Positions 27,151 through 37,289 of a stretch of 64,000 nt of DNA are shown here, piece by piece. Under the pieces are notes generated by a model. That model had not been told where the DNA came from. It ran no database searches and was given only the letters and a program-made list of their open reading frames with translations. The stretch covers positions 41,387-105,386 of the forward strand of contig CAJXPL010000004.1 of assembly GCA_913057985.1 (NCBI GenBank), written 5' to 3'. The DNA comes from an uncultured Synechococcus sp. GTDB taxonomy: Bacteria; Cyanobacteriota; Cyanobacteriia; PCC-6307; Cyanobiaceae. Position numbers and translations under genes: made by a program. How positions within the stretch are numbered: the stretch's first letter is position 1; the number at the start of each line of letters is the position of its first letter.

Positions 27151-30100
27151 TCAAGGGCGGATTCCACCCAGTCCCTTGCCGGCTAAGTAGTAGCCGCAAG
27201 CACGTGCAAAGTGAAGATGCCGTCTTCTGCTGAGGTCATTGGTCGTAATGTTTGGGTAAAGCTCCTGGGCCTTGCGGTCGTTGGCACATGATGTCTCAAT
27301 CATTTGGCGAACTTCTTGTTTCGTGGAAGGCAATCTTTCGCTGAGCATCTCGTTGTAAAAGTGCCATTCGGTGTTGGCTCGAATGAGGGTTTCACGGAAT
27401 CCATATTCATGGGAATGGCGTACCACGGCTGTTGATGCATAGGCTTTTTTATAGCCCTTTCTGAGAATTTTGCGTGCCCACAATTGATCCTCGCCGTATA
27501 CAACATCGGGCAGTGGTAGGGTCGTCCAGATGGATTTTCTCAGACAGGAATTGTTATCGGAATAGAAGCGTTCATGGGTTGCGACAACGCCATTTGATGT
27601 CTGTTGCTCAGCATCCAGCTCGATCGCTTGTCGATGGCTCCTGAAAATCCAACGGTTGAAATGCTGGTCAAGGTCATGGGCGGTGAGCTGTCCATGATGG
27701 CTATGGGCCATATGGCAACCAAAGACCCCGGCCACACTGGGATCGCTCCGCAGGGGAGCGATCAAGTTCATGAGCCACATGCGATTGGCAGGAATCGCAT
27801 CCTGGGTGATGAAAGCGACATAGTCCCCTCGAGCCAGCTCAACGCCCAGGTTGCGGGTACGGCCATGGCCAAAATCCTCTTTGCGAATTCTGTGAATCCG
27901 CAGTCGCTTGTCCTGAGGCAGTGCCTCTAGGCATCCGTCGCTGGAAGCACTATCGATCAATAACAGCTCAAACTTTTCATCCAGATCCTGTGCGAGACAG
28001 GACTCAACGACGGTTTTCAGCATCTTGCCCCCGTTGTAAACGGGGATGACCACCGTCACCAAAGGAGCTGATGGCTGGATGGGCAGTGTTTTTGCTGGAG
28101 TTGCTGGTAGCTCCTCCTGAATGAAGGCTTCAATGATCTGGTTGGAGGCATCCCACTGGAGATGTTTTGTGGCTGCCAGCCCAGCTTGGGCGGTGCGTTC
28201 TCTGAACGTCGCATCATTCAGCAAGCGACTAAGCGCAGAGGCAAGCCCACTTGGTGTTGCTTCGGCCAAGACCGCTGTTTCAGGTTGGTAGGAGAGTCGG
28301 GTGTGTTCGGCATCGATATCAACAACGGGCAGACCACAGGCCATCATTTCGTTGGGAACCAAGGAGTAGTTGGTTCCGGAAAGGACGAGTCCAATCGTGC
28401 ATTGGCGATACAGATGTGCCAAGGCTTTGGCGTCCAGGATCCCTGCATGTCTGACTTTTACGGGGATTCCAAGGTCTGGAAGATCTTTCTCGCCGAACGT
28501 GATGATCTCAAAACTGTCGCCGAGGTCGAACAGTGCCCTTAAGGCGAGTAGTCCGAGTTCATACAGTCGTCTGGGTGTGCTGCGTCTGATATAAAAGGCG
28601 ATAGTGTGACTGTTTCGTTGTTGCTCTTGATCGCTGCGATAAACACCATGGTCAACGGCGAGTGGAAAAGAGACGGCTGAATTGCCAAAAGTTTCCATCC
28701 GTTGTTTTAACCATGGGCTTGCACAAAAGCAGGCGAAATTATTTTTGGATGCGTAAGATTGTTCGGTCAGGATGCTTGAGCAGCCACGCGCAAAGAAGTA
28801 GGGCTCATAATCTTGAACAAAATAGAATCGTTTTTGAAACTTGCGCATGCCCAGTACGGGGTAAGTGCTCATTCGATCTGTCGCAATAACGACGTCACCG
28901 CTAACAAGTTCAAGGTCGTCCTGGCTGTTTCCAAGCATGTAGACCTGGTCTGTTTTAAGTGGAATGAAGTATTGATCGATCACACTCTTGTGCAGATAAC
29001 TCAGGCGACTCGGCTTGTCTCCTTTCATCTCCGAATGCACCCAGATAGTGCAGTGGTGGCCACAGCGCTCCAGAAAGTCGATTGTTCTGAAGATGGTCAT
29101 GTGGCCACCGAGGCCTGGTGTGAAATTGGGAATGACCCAGTGAATGTGCAGCGCTTTGCGCTGAGTGTTGTTCTGCAGAGACCAATTGGGATCGAGCTGT
29201 TGGGGTTTAAACTGGATGACCTTTTCGAACCCGTCGATCTTGATCTTGTTGCGACCCTCGATAACCGATTTATCAGTCAGATGTTGCTTCGACAGGGAAT
29301 ATCCGCAATAGGTGGTTAGTAGTTTCTGCTTGTAAATTTCCGTTGTCGAAAGACCAATGAGTCGTTCGATGCTGTGGGCAATCGTCCCGTCGATCTGGCC
29401 TCCTTCTTCGTCAAAGTCTTGCCAAGTCAGGTTCCAGTCAAGAATCGGTTTTAGTAGTTCAGGCTTGCACCAAAACATGGTGCCAGTAGGAAAGCGGAAA
29501 TGGCTGTCTCTTCGGATGTGGCTGAGCTTGAACTGTTCGAGGAAAGCGTTGGCTTTTCTGAAGTTGCCATCTTCGTGGCCCCAGCACGAATCGTGTTTGA
29601 TCCCGAGGCTGAGGGCATAGTTCTCAACTGGATAGACAATTCCCGTGTCTGACGATTGAAGAGCCTCCAGATTGGTGGTGATGATTGCCTCGTTGCCAAT
29701 CAGATTGTCTAGGCAGTGCAGAAACCAGCCGCTGAGTGCATTGCTGTGAGGGCTTTTTTTTGAATGCAGTTTGAGGATGATGTCATAGTTGAGAATGTCT
29801 TTTCCGAACCCAACGATGAAGGGAGCGACGTCGCGTCCGATATTGCTGAAATGTCGAACTTCAATCTTCTGTGCGTTTCCGATGCGCTCAAAGGTGCTCT
29901 TCAGTATCTGGACGGAGTCTTCTTTTGTTGAGATAAAGATATCAATTTTGGATGGGATGTTGCTTAGGTAGGAGGCAATTGTCTCCGCCAGTTCTGGATA
30001 GAAAATGTGTAGAAAGACGCCAATCTTTTTTGTTTTCAGATCTTCTTTGATCTTGGCGATCGAGCTTGGATTTGGCCTTTTGATGTCGGCCATCTTCCGC

Positions 30101-30627
30101 ATGAAATGGATGTCATCCATCGAGTAGCGATTTTCGTGGATGCCAAACTTGAAAAAGTGGACCATTGGGTTCAGGCCACTTTCTTTAATGTCAGGATATT
30201 TGCTGAAATAGTTGTCTGTGTCGAACAGATTGCTGGGATCAATTCCGTTTCGGCTGCCGGAAGTGCAGTAGTGAAGAATGACGTCGCCGATGTTGTGGAG
30301 TGAATCGGCTTCCTTGGGGCCGAGTTGGGATTTATAGAACTCGGTGTCAAAGACGTAGGCGTAATGCGTCAATTCGCGAAAGTCGCGAATTATTTTTTTC
30401 TCTGTTTGTTGATCCTGGAGTTGTTTTATGTCAGCCTGAAGCTCAGGCGTCGTTCTTTTGCATCTGTTGTCGGGAGGACTTGGGCGTCTGGTTTGGCCCA
30501 GTCTGTTGAGCTGCCTTCTTAGTGCTTTGGGCAGGATCTTCTGCTTCCCCATTGCAGAAGCAGAGCGTTTCAGGGCCTGCCTCGTCGTATTGGAGAGAGT
30601 GGAGAGCGGATGACGTCGCTTAGGCAT
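27151..30627 (-). CDS. Three-module glycosyltransferase (RgpF-like, GT4-like and GT2 domains)
   Basis: A 1158-residue soluble protein. Residues about 90-175 carry an FDTDNYFSKYPDIKESGLNP-type motif and HFFKFGIHENR, typical of surface-glycan transferases. About 200-470 is a rhamnan-synthesis (RgpF) domain (KKIGVFLHIFYPELAETI, NIGRDVAPFI, DIILKLHSKKS). About 495-850 is a GT4-like domain (WVIPNFTPGLGGH through VPNEMMACGLPVVDID). About 855-1158 is a GT2 domain (PLVTVVIPVYNGG, DSASSDGC, RNLGVELARGDY). The gene is last in the dTDP-rhamnose operon, so it probably assembles rhamnose-containing glycan. Start ATG 30627; a TTG four codons upstream is possible. Confidence 0.85.
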   Translation of the reverse strand: MPKRRHPLSTLSNTTRQALKRSASAMGKQKILPKALRRQLNRLGQTRRPSPPDNRCKRTTPELQADIKQLQDQQTEKKIIRDFRELTHYAYVFDTEFYKSQLGPKEADSLHNIGDVILHYCTSGSRNGIDPSNLFDTDNYFSKYPDIKESGLNPMVHFFKFGIHENRYSMDDIHFMRKMADIKRPNPSSIAKIKEDLKTKKIGVFLHIFYPELAETIASYLSNIPSKIDIFISTKEDSVQILKSTFERIGNAQKIEVRHFSNIGRDVAPFIVGFGKDILNYDIILKLHSKKSPHSNALSGWFLHCLDNLIGNEAIITTNLEALQSSDTGIVYPVENYALSLGIKHDSCWGHEDGNFRKANAFLEQFKLSHIRRDSHFRFPTGTMFWCKPELLKPILDWNLTWQDFDEEGGQIDGTIAHSIERLIGLSTTEIYKQKLLTTYCGYSLSKQHLTDKSVIEGRNKIKIDGFEKVIQFKPQQLDPNWSLQNNTQRKALHIHWVIPNFTPGLGGHMTIFRTIDFLERCGHHCTIWVHSEMKGDKPSRLSYLHKSVIDQYFIPLKTDQVYMLGNSQDDLELVSGDVVIATDRMSTYPVLGMRKFQKRFYFVQDYEPYFFARGCSSILTEQSYASKNNFACFCASPWLKQRMETFGNSAVSFPLAVDHGVYRSDQEQQRNSHTIAFYIRRSTPRRLYELGLLALRALFDLGDSFEIITFGEKDLPDLGIPVKVRHAGILDAKALAHLYRQCTIGLVLSGTNYSLVPNEMMACGLPVVDIDAEHTRLSYQPETAVLAEATPSGLASALSRLLNDATFRERTAQAGLAATKHLQWDASNQIIEAFIQEELPATPAKTLPIQPSAPLVTVVIPVYNGGKMLKTVVESCLAQDLDEKFELLLIDSASSDGCLEALPQDKRLRIHRIRKEDFGHGRTRNLGVELARGDYVAFITQDAIPANRMWLMNLIAPLRSDPSVAGVFGCHMAHSHHGQLTAHDLDQHFNRWIFRSHRQAIELDAEQQTSNGVVATHERFYSDNNSCLRKSIWTTLPLPDVVYGEDQLWARKILRKGYKKAYASTAVVRHSHEYGFRETLIRANTEWHFYNEMLSERLPSTKQEVRQMIETSCANDRKAQELYPNITTNDLSRRRHLHFARACGYYLAGKGLGGIRP

Positions 30628-30669
30628 GCCGCTCAACAAGCAGGTCTTTGAAAAGTGGGTCGAAACCTA

Positions 30670-31806
30670 TCACTCGTTGGCGTCGTTTCTCGTTGTTTTT
30701 ATGCCCAATCTGCTGCCGTCATATCCCGCCCGCTCGCGTACTTTGCTGCACCACTCCTGATGGGATAGGTACCAGTTCACAGTCTCCGCCAAGCCCTGCT
30801 CCACATTGTGGCGAGGGCGCCAGCCCAGCTCGGAACTGATGCGGCCCGGGTCAATCGCGTAGCGGCGGTCGTGGCCAGGCCGGTCGGTCACAGGTGTGAT
30901 CAAGTTGGCGTGGGGAGCTGATCCAGGGCGGCTCTGGTCCAACTGCTCGCAAATGGCGTGAACAACCTCTTTGTTGGCGCGCTCACCGTGGCCACCAACG
31001 CAGTAGCTGCGGCCGGACTCACCCCTGCACGCTGCGAGGAGCAGAGCATCAACGTGGTCTTCCACGAACAACCAATCCCGCACATTCAGACCATCGCCGT
31101 AGAGCGGGATTGACTCGCCTCCGGCCGCTTTCAAGGTGACCACGGGGATGAGTTTTTCAGGGAACTGCCATGGGCCGTAGTTGTTGGAGCAGTTGGTGAG
31201 CACCAGAGGTAGCCCAAAGGTGTGGTGCCAGGCTTGAACCAGGTGATCGCTCGCTGCCTTGCTGGCGGAGTAGGGGCTGCGGGGGTCGTAGGGCGTCGTT
31301 TCTGAGAAGCGCCCCTCGGTGCCCAGGGAGCCGAAGACTTCGTCGGTGCTGATGTGGTGCATCCGGAAGGCCTCTCGGCGTTCACCACTCAAGCCTTCGT
31401 AGTGGCCCCGCACCGCCTGAAGCAAGTTGTAAGTGCCGTTGACGTTGCTCTCGATGAACACGCCAGGGCCGGAGATGGATCGATCCACGTGGCTCTCTGC
31501 CGCGAGGTGCATCACCAGATCGGGGTCGGCCTCCTGCACGGCCGCCTCAACGGCAGCGGCATCGGCCAGATCCACCTGCTGAAGCTTGTGCCGATCGCCT
31601 GCGGTGCCCCCGAGCTCGCTCAGCACCTCCTCAATCGAGGAGAGGTCGCTGGCATAGCCCATTTTGTCGAGATTGAACACGGTGACCGTGCTCTCCCGCA
31701 GCAGTCTGCGCACCACGGCCCCGCCAATGAAGCCGGCACCTCCGGTCACCAGAACTCTGCGGCGATCTCCCAGCAGGTCGGAGGCGAAGGGCATGGACGA
31801 AACCAT
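30670..31806 (-). CDS. rfbB: dTDP-glucose 4,6-dehydratase
   Basis: Second step of dTDP-L-rhamnose synthesis. This short-chain dehydrogenase has the NAD-binding GGAGFIGGAVVRRLL near the N-terminus, the dehydratase motif HISTDEVFGSLG, the catalytic Tyr/Lys pair in SPYSASKAASDHL, and NCSNNYGPWQFPEKLIP. About 378 residues, full length. Start ATG 31806; ATG 31794 would remove four residues. It lies between rfbD and the large glycosyltransferase in a leftward operon. Confidence 0.96.
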   Translation of the reverse strand: MVSSMPFASDLLGDRRRVLVTGGAGFIGGAVVRRLLRESTVTVFNLDKMGYASDLSSIEEVLSELGGTAGDRHKLQQVDLADAAAVEAAVQEADPDLVMHLAAESHVDRSISGPGVFIESNVNGTYNLLQAVRGHYEGLSGERREAFRMHHISTDEVFGSLGTEGRFSETTPYDPRSPYSASKAASDHLVQAWHHTFGLPLVLTNCSNNYGPWQFPEKLIPVVTLKAAGGESIPLYGDGLNVRDWLFVEDHVDALLLAACRGESGRSYCVGGHGERANKEVVHAICEQLDQSRPGSAPHANLITPVTDRPGHDRRYAIDPGRISSELGWRPRHNVEQGLAETVNWYLSHQEWCSKVRERAGYDGSRLGIKTTRNDANE

Positions 31807-31863
31807 TGGTTTGAGCGTGGGGTGGGGCGTTGTTGGGGTTGGCGTGTTGAACTCAGTGGTTCT

Positions 31864-32748
31864 TCATGGCGTTTTGGCTTGCTTCAACACAGCTTTGAGG
31901 GCTTGCTGCCAGTGCTCGCCATTGAGGTCCAAGGCGGCTCGGGTGGCGGTGCAGTCCAGGAGTGAATAGGCCGGCCGTTTAGCAGGGGTCGGGTAGTCCG
32001 CTGTGGTGATCGCTTGAACGGCTGCGGGCTTGTTGATGAGCCCCAAGTCAGCACCGATCTGGCCCACGGCCACCGCCACGTCGTACCAGCTGGCGGCGCC
32101 GGCATCACTCCAGTGCATGACCGCTGGCAAGTCGCGGTCACCAGCGATCTGAAGGGTTTTCCAGCAGGCTTGGGCAAGGTTCAGGGTGCTGGTGGGACAG
32201 CCCACCTGATCGGCCACAACACCCAGTTGATCCCGGTCGCGGTGGAGGCGGAGCATGGTGAGGGCGAAGTTCTTGCCCACCGGCCCGATCACCCAGCTGG
32301 TGCGCAGGATCAGGCCTCGTCCTCCCGTACCAAAAATTGCTTGGACCGCCGCCTCTCCAGCAGCTTTGCTGGCGCCGTAAACACCGAGAGGGTCGCGGGT
32401 CTGATCAGGTTGATAGGGCGTGCCCTGGGTTCCGTTGAAGACGAAGTCGGTGCTGATCTGGAGCAGGCGTCCCCCTTGTTGCTCAAGAGCGCGGGCGAAG
32501 GCCTCCGGTGCCCCGGCATTCACGGCGTGGGCCAGCTCCGGCTCGCTTTTCGCTTTGTCCACCGCCGTGTAAGCACCGGCGTTGAGCACCCAGTTGGGTT
32601 GGTGCTGTTCCACGGCGTCGCGGCAGGCTTCAGGGTCAGCCAGGTCAAGCTCCTGACGGCTAGTCGCCACCAACTCGAGCCCCTCAGGGGCGGAAGCGAT
32701 CAGGGCCTGACCCAGCTGGCCCCCAGCACCAGTGAGCAGAACCTTCAT
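31864..32748 (-). CDS. rfbD: dTDP-4-dehydrorhamnose reductase
   Basis: Final step of dTDP-L-rhamnose synthesis, reducing the 4-keto sugar with NAD(P)H. The 294-residue short-chain dehydrogenase has the N-terminal LLTGAGGQLGQALI and the active-site YGASKAAGE with the SDR Tyr and Lys. ISTDFVFNGTQGTPYQPDQ is the RfbD signature. The ATG overlaps the rfbC stop by 4 nt. Confidence 0.96.
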   Translation of the reverse strand: MKVLLTGAGGQLGQALIASAPEGLELVATSRQELDLADPEACRDAVEQHQPNWVLNAGAYTAVDKAKSEPELAHAVNAGAPEAFARALEQQGGRLLQISTDFVFNGTQGTPYQPDQTRDPLGVYGASKAAGEAAVQAIFGTGGRGLILRTSWVIGPVGKNFALTMLRLHRDRDQLGVVADQVGCPTSTLNLAQACWKTLQIAGDRDLPAVMHWSDAGAASWYDVAVAVGQIGADLGLINKPAAVQAITTADYPTPAKRPAYSLLDCTATRAALDLNGEHWQQALKAVLKQAKTP

Positions 32749-33335
32749 GGGAAAACGTCTCCGGCGGTTTCAGCAGCCTTGAACCCCGGCGCTTCGGCAT
32801 CCTTGCCCGAGAGGCTCACTTCGGCACCCTCCAGCCGAGCGATCGGCCAGTCAATGGCCAGATCCGGGTCATTCCAGACGATGGCCCGTTCACAGGCTTT
32901 GTTCCAGAAGCCCCGCGCCTTGTATTGCACCTCCGCAACACTGCTGAGGGTGAGAAAGCCGTGGGCGAAGCCCTCGGGGATCCACAGCTGGGATTTGTTC
33001 TCCGCACTCAGTTCAGCGCCGACCCAGGCTCCATAAGTGCGGGATCCGTGCCGGATGTCGACGGCGACGTCGTAGATCGCGCCGACCGTCGCGCGCACCA
33101 GCTTGGCCTGGGGTTCCGGCGCGAGCTGGTAATGCAGCCCCCGCAGCACGCCTTGGATCGAGCGCGAGTGGTTGTCCTGGGAAAACAGCACCGATTCGCC
33201 AACGCCTTCATCGAACTTGCGTTGGTTCCAGCTTTCAAAGAACCAGCCACGCTCATCACCAAAGGCCTGGGGCGTGATCAGCAGGGGACCCTGCATCACC
33301 TCGCCGGAGGGTGTTTTGAGTTGTTCAAGCTGCAT
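32745..33335 (-). CDS. rfbC: dTDP-4-dehydrorhamnose 3,5-epimerase
   Basis: Third step of dTDP-L-rhamnose synthesis. The 196-residue cupin has [17 protein letters not shown], the active-site region [20 protein letters not shown] with the catalytic His/Arg, and [19 protein letters not shown]. The start lies within the end of rfbA (11-nt overlap) and its stop overlaps rfbD by 4 nt. Confidence 0.96.
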   Translation of the reverse strand: MQLEQLKTPSGEVMQGPLLITPQAFGDERGWFFESWNQRKFDEGVGESVLFSQDNHSRSIQGVLRGLHYQLAPEPQAKLVRATVGAIYDVAVDIRHGSRTYGAWVGAELSAENKSQLWIPEGFAHGFLTLSSVAEVQYKARGFWNKACERAIVWNDPDLAIDWPIARLEGAEVSLSGKDAEAPGFKAAETAGDVFP

Positions 33336-34281
33336 GGCTCACCTCCACATCAAGGCTGGATTGAAGGGCCGCGTGATCGCTCACGCTCTCCTCGAGCATT
33401 TGAAGGAGATAGGAGCCGTAACCACTCTTCTTGAGGGGCTGAGCGAGTTGATCCAGCTGTTCCGCCGTGATCCAGCCCTGGCGCCAGGCCACCTCCTCCG
33501 GGCAGCCCACCTTCAGGCCCTGGCGATGTTCGAGCGTGCGGATGTAGCTGCCAGCATCGTTGAGGGAATCGCAGGTGCCGGTGTCGAGCCAGGCCATGCC
33601 ACGACCCATCAATTCCACCCGCAGCAAGCCTTCATTCAGATACATCTGATTGAGATCGGTGATCTCCAGCTCGCCACGTGCTGAAGGCTTCACCTGGCGG
33701 GCCCGTTCCACGACGCTGTCGTCGTAGAAATACAACCCAGTGACGGCATAGCGGCTATTGGGCTTCTGAGGTTTTTCCTCCAGGCTCAGCACGCGGCCAT
33801 CGGCATCGAATTCGGCCACGCCATAACGCTCGGGATCACTGACGGGGTAGGCAAACACCGTCGCCCCTTGGGCTTGAGCGTTGCTGTTCACCAGCTGGGG
33901 CACCAGATCGTGCCCGTGGAAGAGGTTGTCTCCCAGCACCAGAGCGGCGGGGTGGCCTGCCAGGAAGTCGGCACCAATCAGAAACGCCTGGGCCAAACCG
34001 TCCGGGCTCGGTTGCACGGCGTACTCGATCGTCATGCCCCAACGGCGGCCGTCGCGGAGCAAGCGCTGAAAGGCTTCCCTGTCCTGGGGGGTGGTGATGA
34101 TCAGCACCTCGCGGATCCCCGCCAGCATCAGCGTGCTGAGCGGGTAATAAATCATCGGCTTGTCGTAAACCGGCAGCAGCTGTTTGCTGACGGCTTGGGT
34201 GATCGGATGCAGCCGCGTGCCGCTCCCCCCAGCCAGGATGATTCCCCGTCGCTTGGATGCGGTGCTCATCGACTGGGTCAC
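33325..34281 (-). CDS. rfbA: Glucose-1-phosphate thymidylyltransferase
   Basis: First step of dTDP-L-rhamnose synthesis: glucose-1-phosphate plus dTTP to dTDP-glucose. The signature nucleotide-binding stretch [18 protein letters not shown], then [17 protein letters not shown] and [11 protein letters not shown], are present in a 318-residue protein of normal length. The ATG overlaps the stop of the upstream glycosyltransferase by 4 nt, placing the activation pathway directly behind it in one operon. Confidence 0.97.
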   Translation of the reverse strand: MTQSMSTASKRRGIILAGGSGTRLHPITQAVSKQLLPVYDKPMIYYPLSTLMLAGIREVLIITTPQDREAFQRLLRDGRRWGMTIEYAVQPSPDGLAQAFLIGADFLAGHPAALVLGDNLFHGHDLVPQLVNSNAQAQGATVFAYPVSDPERYGVAEFDADGRVLSLEEKPQKPNSRYAVTGLYFYDDSVVERARQVKPSARGELEITDLNQMYLNEGLLRVELMGRGMAWLDTGTCDSLNDAGSYIRTLEHRQGLKVGCPEEVAWRQGWITAEQLDQLAQPLKKSGYGSYLLQMLEESVSDHAALQSSLDVEVSHAA

Positions 34282-37200
34282 CGACGTGAAGTCGAATGCA
34301 TTACAGCACGAGATCCCTTGCGATCACTTCCATTCAGTCGACGGCGCAGTCGTTTAAGCAGTCGCTGTAACCCTGGTTTCGGCCGCAGTTGGCGTTCGAT
34401 GCTGGCCGCCAGCTGAGGGTTGCGTCGGCCGATCACCTCGGGCCAGCTGTCGACGGGTTGCTTGGTGGGGTTGTCGCGCAGCAGGCTCACCTTGAGGAAG
34501 GGGAAGCCACGTTGCTCAATCAACTCCTTCCAGTCGTAGTGCAGAACATTGCCGTTGGCGTTGTGGGTGTAGAGGCTCTCCAGCTTCAGTCCCGCTGCCC
34601 GCAGCTGCACCGGCAGGCCCACTTCGCATTGTTTGACCAGGTCCCGCTTGCGGGGCCAGACCTGCAGGGACCCCCAGAAGCGATCAAAGGTGGGGCATTG
34701 CAATGCCTTGGGTTTGTAAGCCGTGAAGGCGGAGGACAGATGCGGTTCGTACATCAGATCGTCCGTCAGCCCAATCACATCTGCTGTGCTGGCGTGCAGG
34801 CGTTGGAACAGATCGTCGAGGGGCGTGATCGGTCCCCAGAAGCTGTCGTTTGTGAGCACCACGAACGCCGCCTGTTCAATGTCTTGCCGATGCAGCTTCA
34901 GGGCTGCTTTCCAGCTGCCGAAGTCGTACCCCTGGTTGCGCCGGATCACGATCGCGGCACAGCGTTGGCGCAGCCGATGCAGGGTTCGTGGATGCCAGCG
35001 CAGGCCGCTGGCTGATGACACAACGATCACCTCGGCGAAGCGCTGGTAGGCATCAATTAAGGGGAAGAGATCGTCTCGAAACCGGTTGTCGGCTGAAAAA
35101 TGCGCCAGCACAACGATCGGTCGTTGACGGCTGGGCTGGAAGTTTGGATGTTTCCAGTGCATCAGCACGGCATCGGCCACCGGGCCTTTCGAGCGCGGCG
35201 CGGGCTCCCGGGGTTGGTAGCGATTGCTGTGGGGGTGAATGCATGGACTGGTGAGGGGATCACCGGTGGCGAACAGCTCGGCGTGCTTGGCCCGCAGGTG
35301 ACCCGACTCCCGTTGATGCCGGGCCAGTGCAGCGCCTTCGCGGTCTTTGCCGCGACTGATTGATTCGTGGTGAACAATTTCCACAAAGGGGGTCACCACC
35401 ACCGAACCACCGCTCTGCCTCAGGCGCAGGCAGAGATCCACGTCGTTGAACACCACGGCGAGATCTTCATCGAAGCCTTGGATGCGATCGAAATCGCTGC
35501 TGCGAAGCATCAGGCAGGCTCCGGTTGCTGCGGTGAACTCCTCCTGCACCAGCAGGGGGGTGAGGGTGGCCAGCACGGGGGGGCTGAGCAGGTGTTTGCC
35601 CGGCTCCACCACACAGCGGCGCTCCCCCTTCACGAGGGCGACTCCTTGATGCTGGATGCTCCCGTCTGGGTAATGCAGCCGGGCGCCCACGGCGGTGGTG
35701 CTGCGGTAGGCGAAGGGGTCCAGAAGTGCCTGAAGCACCTCGCCGGATCGGAATTCGATGTCGTTGTTCAGCAGCAACAAATGGCTGCCATGGGCATGGC
35801 GGCGACCGATGTTGTTGAGCCGGGAATAGTTGAACGGTTCGTCCACCCGCACCACACACACGTCTTCGAGCTGGGCCTGTTCCTCCAGCCAGGTCTTGGT
35901 GGCGGCCTCCTCACTGCCGTTGTCGATCAGGATCAGCTCGTAGGCCACAGCTCCGGCGCAGCGGCGCAGGGAGGCGACGCAGCTTTGGGTGAGATCCACC
36001 CGGTCGCGAAATGGGATCAGAACCGACACCAGAGCCTTGGGGTCGGGGCGGAGCTGCAGCTGATGGCAGGCGCTCAGCGATTGAGTGGGTGTGAGCTCCC
36101 CGCCCGGCAGGAGAAAGTCGGGGCTGTGTCGCTGGCTGATCGCCAGGATCTCAGCGCTGAGCTCAGGGGTCCAACAGTGGCGGTCGGCCGGGGAGGCAAC
36201 GTCCGGCACGGTCGGGTTCGCCCGGATGGATCGCTGCAGCAACACCTCCGAGCAGTGGGCCACGGTGTCGCCGCGGCGGCAAACCTGCAGCGCCAGATCC
36301 AGCAGCAGGGCATGCAACGAACCGGTGGACGCCGGCAGAGTCAGTTGTTGCAGCGTTGACCAGCGGAGGGTCACCAGGCCCCCGATGCATCCACGGCAGA
36401 GCAGTCGAAATGGTGAGATGGCTGTTCTGTTCTGGCGGTTCCCCGCAGGAATGCCTGCGCCGTCACTCCAGCGCAGGGTTTCATCGCTGGTGAGTAACAC
36501 CGCTTCAGGGTGTTGCGCTGCGCAGTGGGCCATGCGCAGGGCTGCCTGGGGATCCAGTTGATCACTGGCATGGCAGAAGCTGACGAGGGTTTCGTCGTCT
36601 GTGAATGGAGCTCCGATCCATCCAGAGGGATCCTCGAGGGAGGCATGCCGGATCTGGCCCCACGCTTCTGCTTGTGAGCTGCGCGCCGACTCGACCTCTG
36701 CTTCGCTTTGGGTTGGGTGGAGAACCACCAGGATCGAGGCCCCTGAGGGGGTGGGCCCACTTGGTGCTGGGTCCGGTAGGGGGGGCTGGTAGCGGTCGAG
36801 ATCCATGCCCAGGGGCTGTCCCAGCCGGAAGCGTTGGCGGCCGATGCCGCCCAGGTGCTCCAGGGCGCTGAGGGAGTCGTCACGTGCTGCTGGTCTCAAC
36901 CCATCCCGGTAGGCCTGGAGGTGCACCGGCGGTAAATCCGTGAACAGGCTGCGCTGTCCCAGGGCGATTTCGCCCAGGCGGCCGCTGCTCAGAAGTTGTT
37001 TGGGGTTTGTGAGGTCCCGGTGGCAGGCCAGAAGATCGATGGGATCCAGCCCGCTGTCTTCAGGGGACCACTGGCTTGGGTTGTGCAACAGGGCGATGGG
37101 CAGTAACGACGGATCCAGCAGGTCTTGCGGGAGCCAGGGAAGCTGCTGGTGGAGCTGTTGCTTCCAATGCTCGATCTCTTCGGCGCTTGCGAGACCAGCC

Positions 37201-37289
37201 CTCCAGCGCCGCCAGGCCTGGGCATCAAGCCTGCTGTTGTCTTGGCCGCTTGCAGGCTCCACGCCCAGATCGTCGGGGCGTCCAGTCAA
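34278..37289 (-). CDS. Large glycosyltransferase with central GT2 and C-terminal RgpF-like domains
   Basis: A 1003-residue protein. Residues 180-400 form a degenerate GT2-like section. Residues 420-640 are a clear GT2 domain ([44 protein letters not shown], and the DxD-like LLLNNDIEF). Residues 725-950 are a rhamnan-synthesis F-type domain ([45 protein letters not shown]). It presumably adds rhamnose or related sugars to a surface polysaccharide. The ATG overlaps the dus stop and the stop overlaps rfbA, both by 4 nt. Confidence 0.86.
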   Translation of the reverse strand: MTGRPDDLGVEPASGQDNSRLDAQAWRRWRAGLASAEEIEHWKQQLHQQLPWLPQDLLDPSLLPIALLHNPSQWSPEDSGLDPIDLLACHRDLTNPKQLLSSGRLGEIALGQRSLFTDLPPVHLQAYRDGLRPAARDDSLSALEHLGGIGRQRFRLGQPLGMDLDRYQPPLPDPAPSGPTPSGASILVVLHPTQSEAEVESARSSQAEAWGQIRHASLEDPSGWIGAPFTDDETLVSFCHASDQLDPQAALRMAHCAAQHPEAVLLTSDETLRWSDGAGIPAGNRQNRTAISPFRLLCRGCIGGLVTLRWSTLQQLTLPASTGSLHALLLDLALQVCRRGDTVAHCSEVLLQRSIRANPTVPDVASPADRHCWTPELSAEILAISQRHSPDFLLPGGELTPTQSLSACHQLQLRPDPKALVSVLIPFRDRVDLTQSCVASLRRCAGAVAYELILIDNGSEEAATKTWLEEQAQLEDVCVVRVDEPFNYSRLNNIGRRHAHGSHLLLLNNDIEFRSGEVLQALLDPFAYRSTTAVGARLHYPDGSIQHQGVALVKGERRCVVEPGKHLLSPPVLATLTPLLVQEEFTAATGACLMLRSSDFDRIQGFDEDLAVVFNDVDLCLRLRQSGGSVVVTPFVEIVHHESISRGKDREGAALARHQRESGHLRAKHAELFATGDPLTSPCIHPHSNRYQPREPAPRSKGPVADAVLMHWKHPNFQPSRQRPIVVLAHFSADNRFRDDLFPLIDAYQRFAEVIVVSSASGLRWHPRTLHRLRQRCAAIVIRRNQGYDFGSWKAALKLHRQDIEQAAFVVLTNDSFWGPITPLDDLFQRLHASTADVIGLTDDLMYEPHLSSAFTAYKPKALQCPTFDRFWGSLQVWPRKRDLVKQCEVGLPVQLRAAGLKLESLYTHNANGNVLHYDWKELIEQRGFPFLKVSLLRDNPTKQPVDSWPEVIGRRNPQLAASIERQLRPKPGLQRLLKRLRRRLNGSDRKGSRAVMHSTSRR

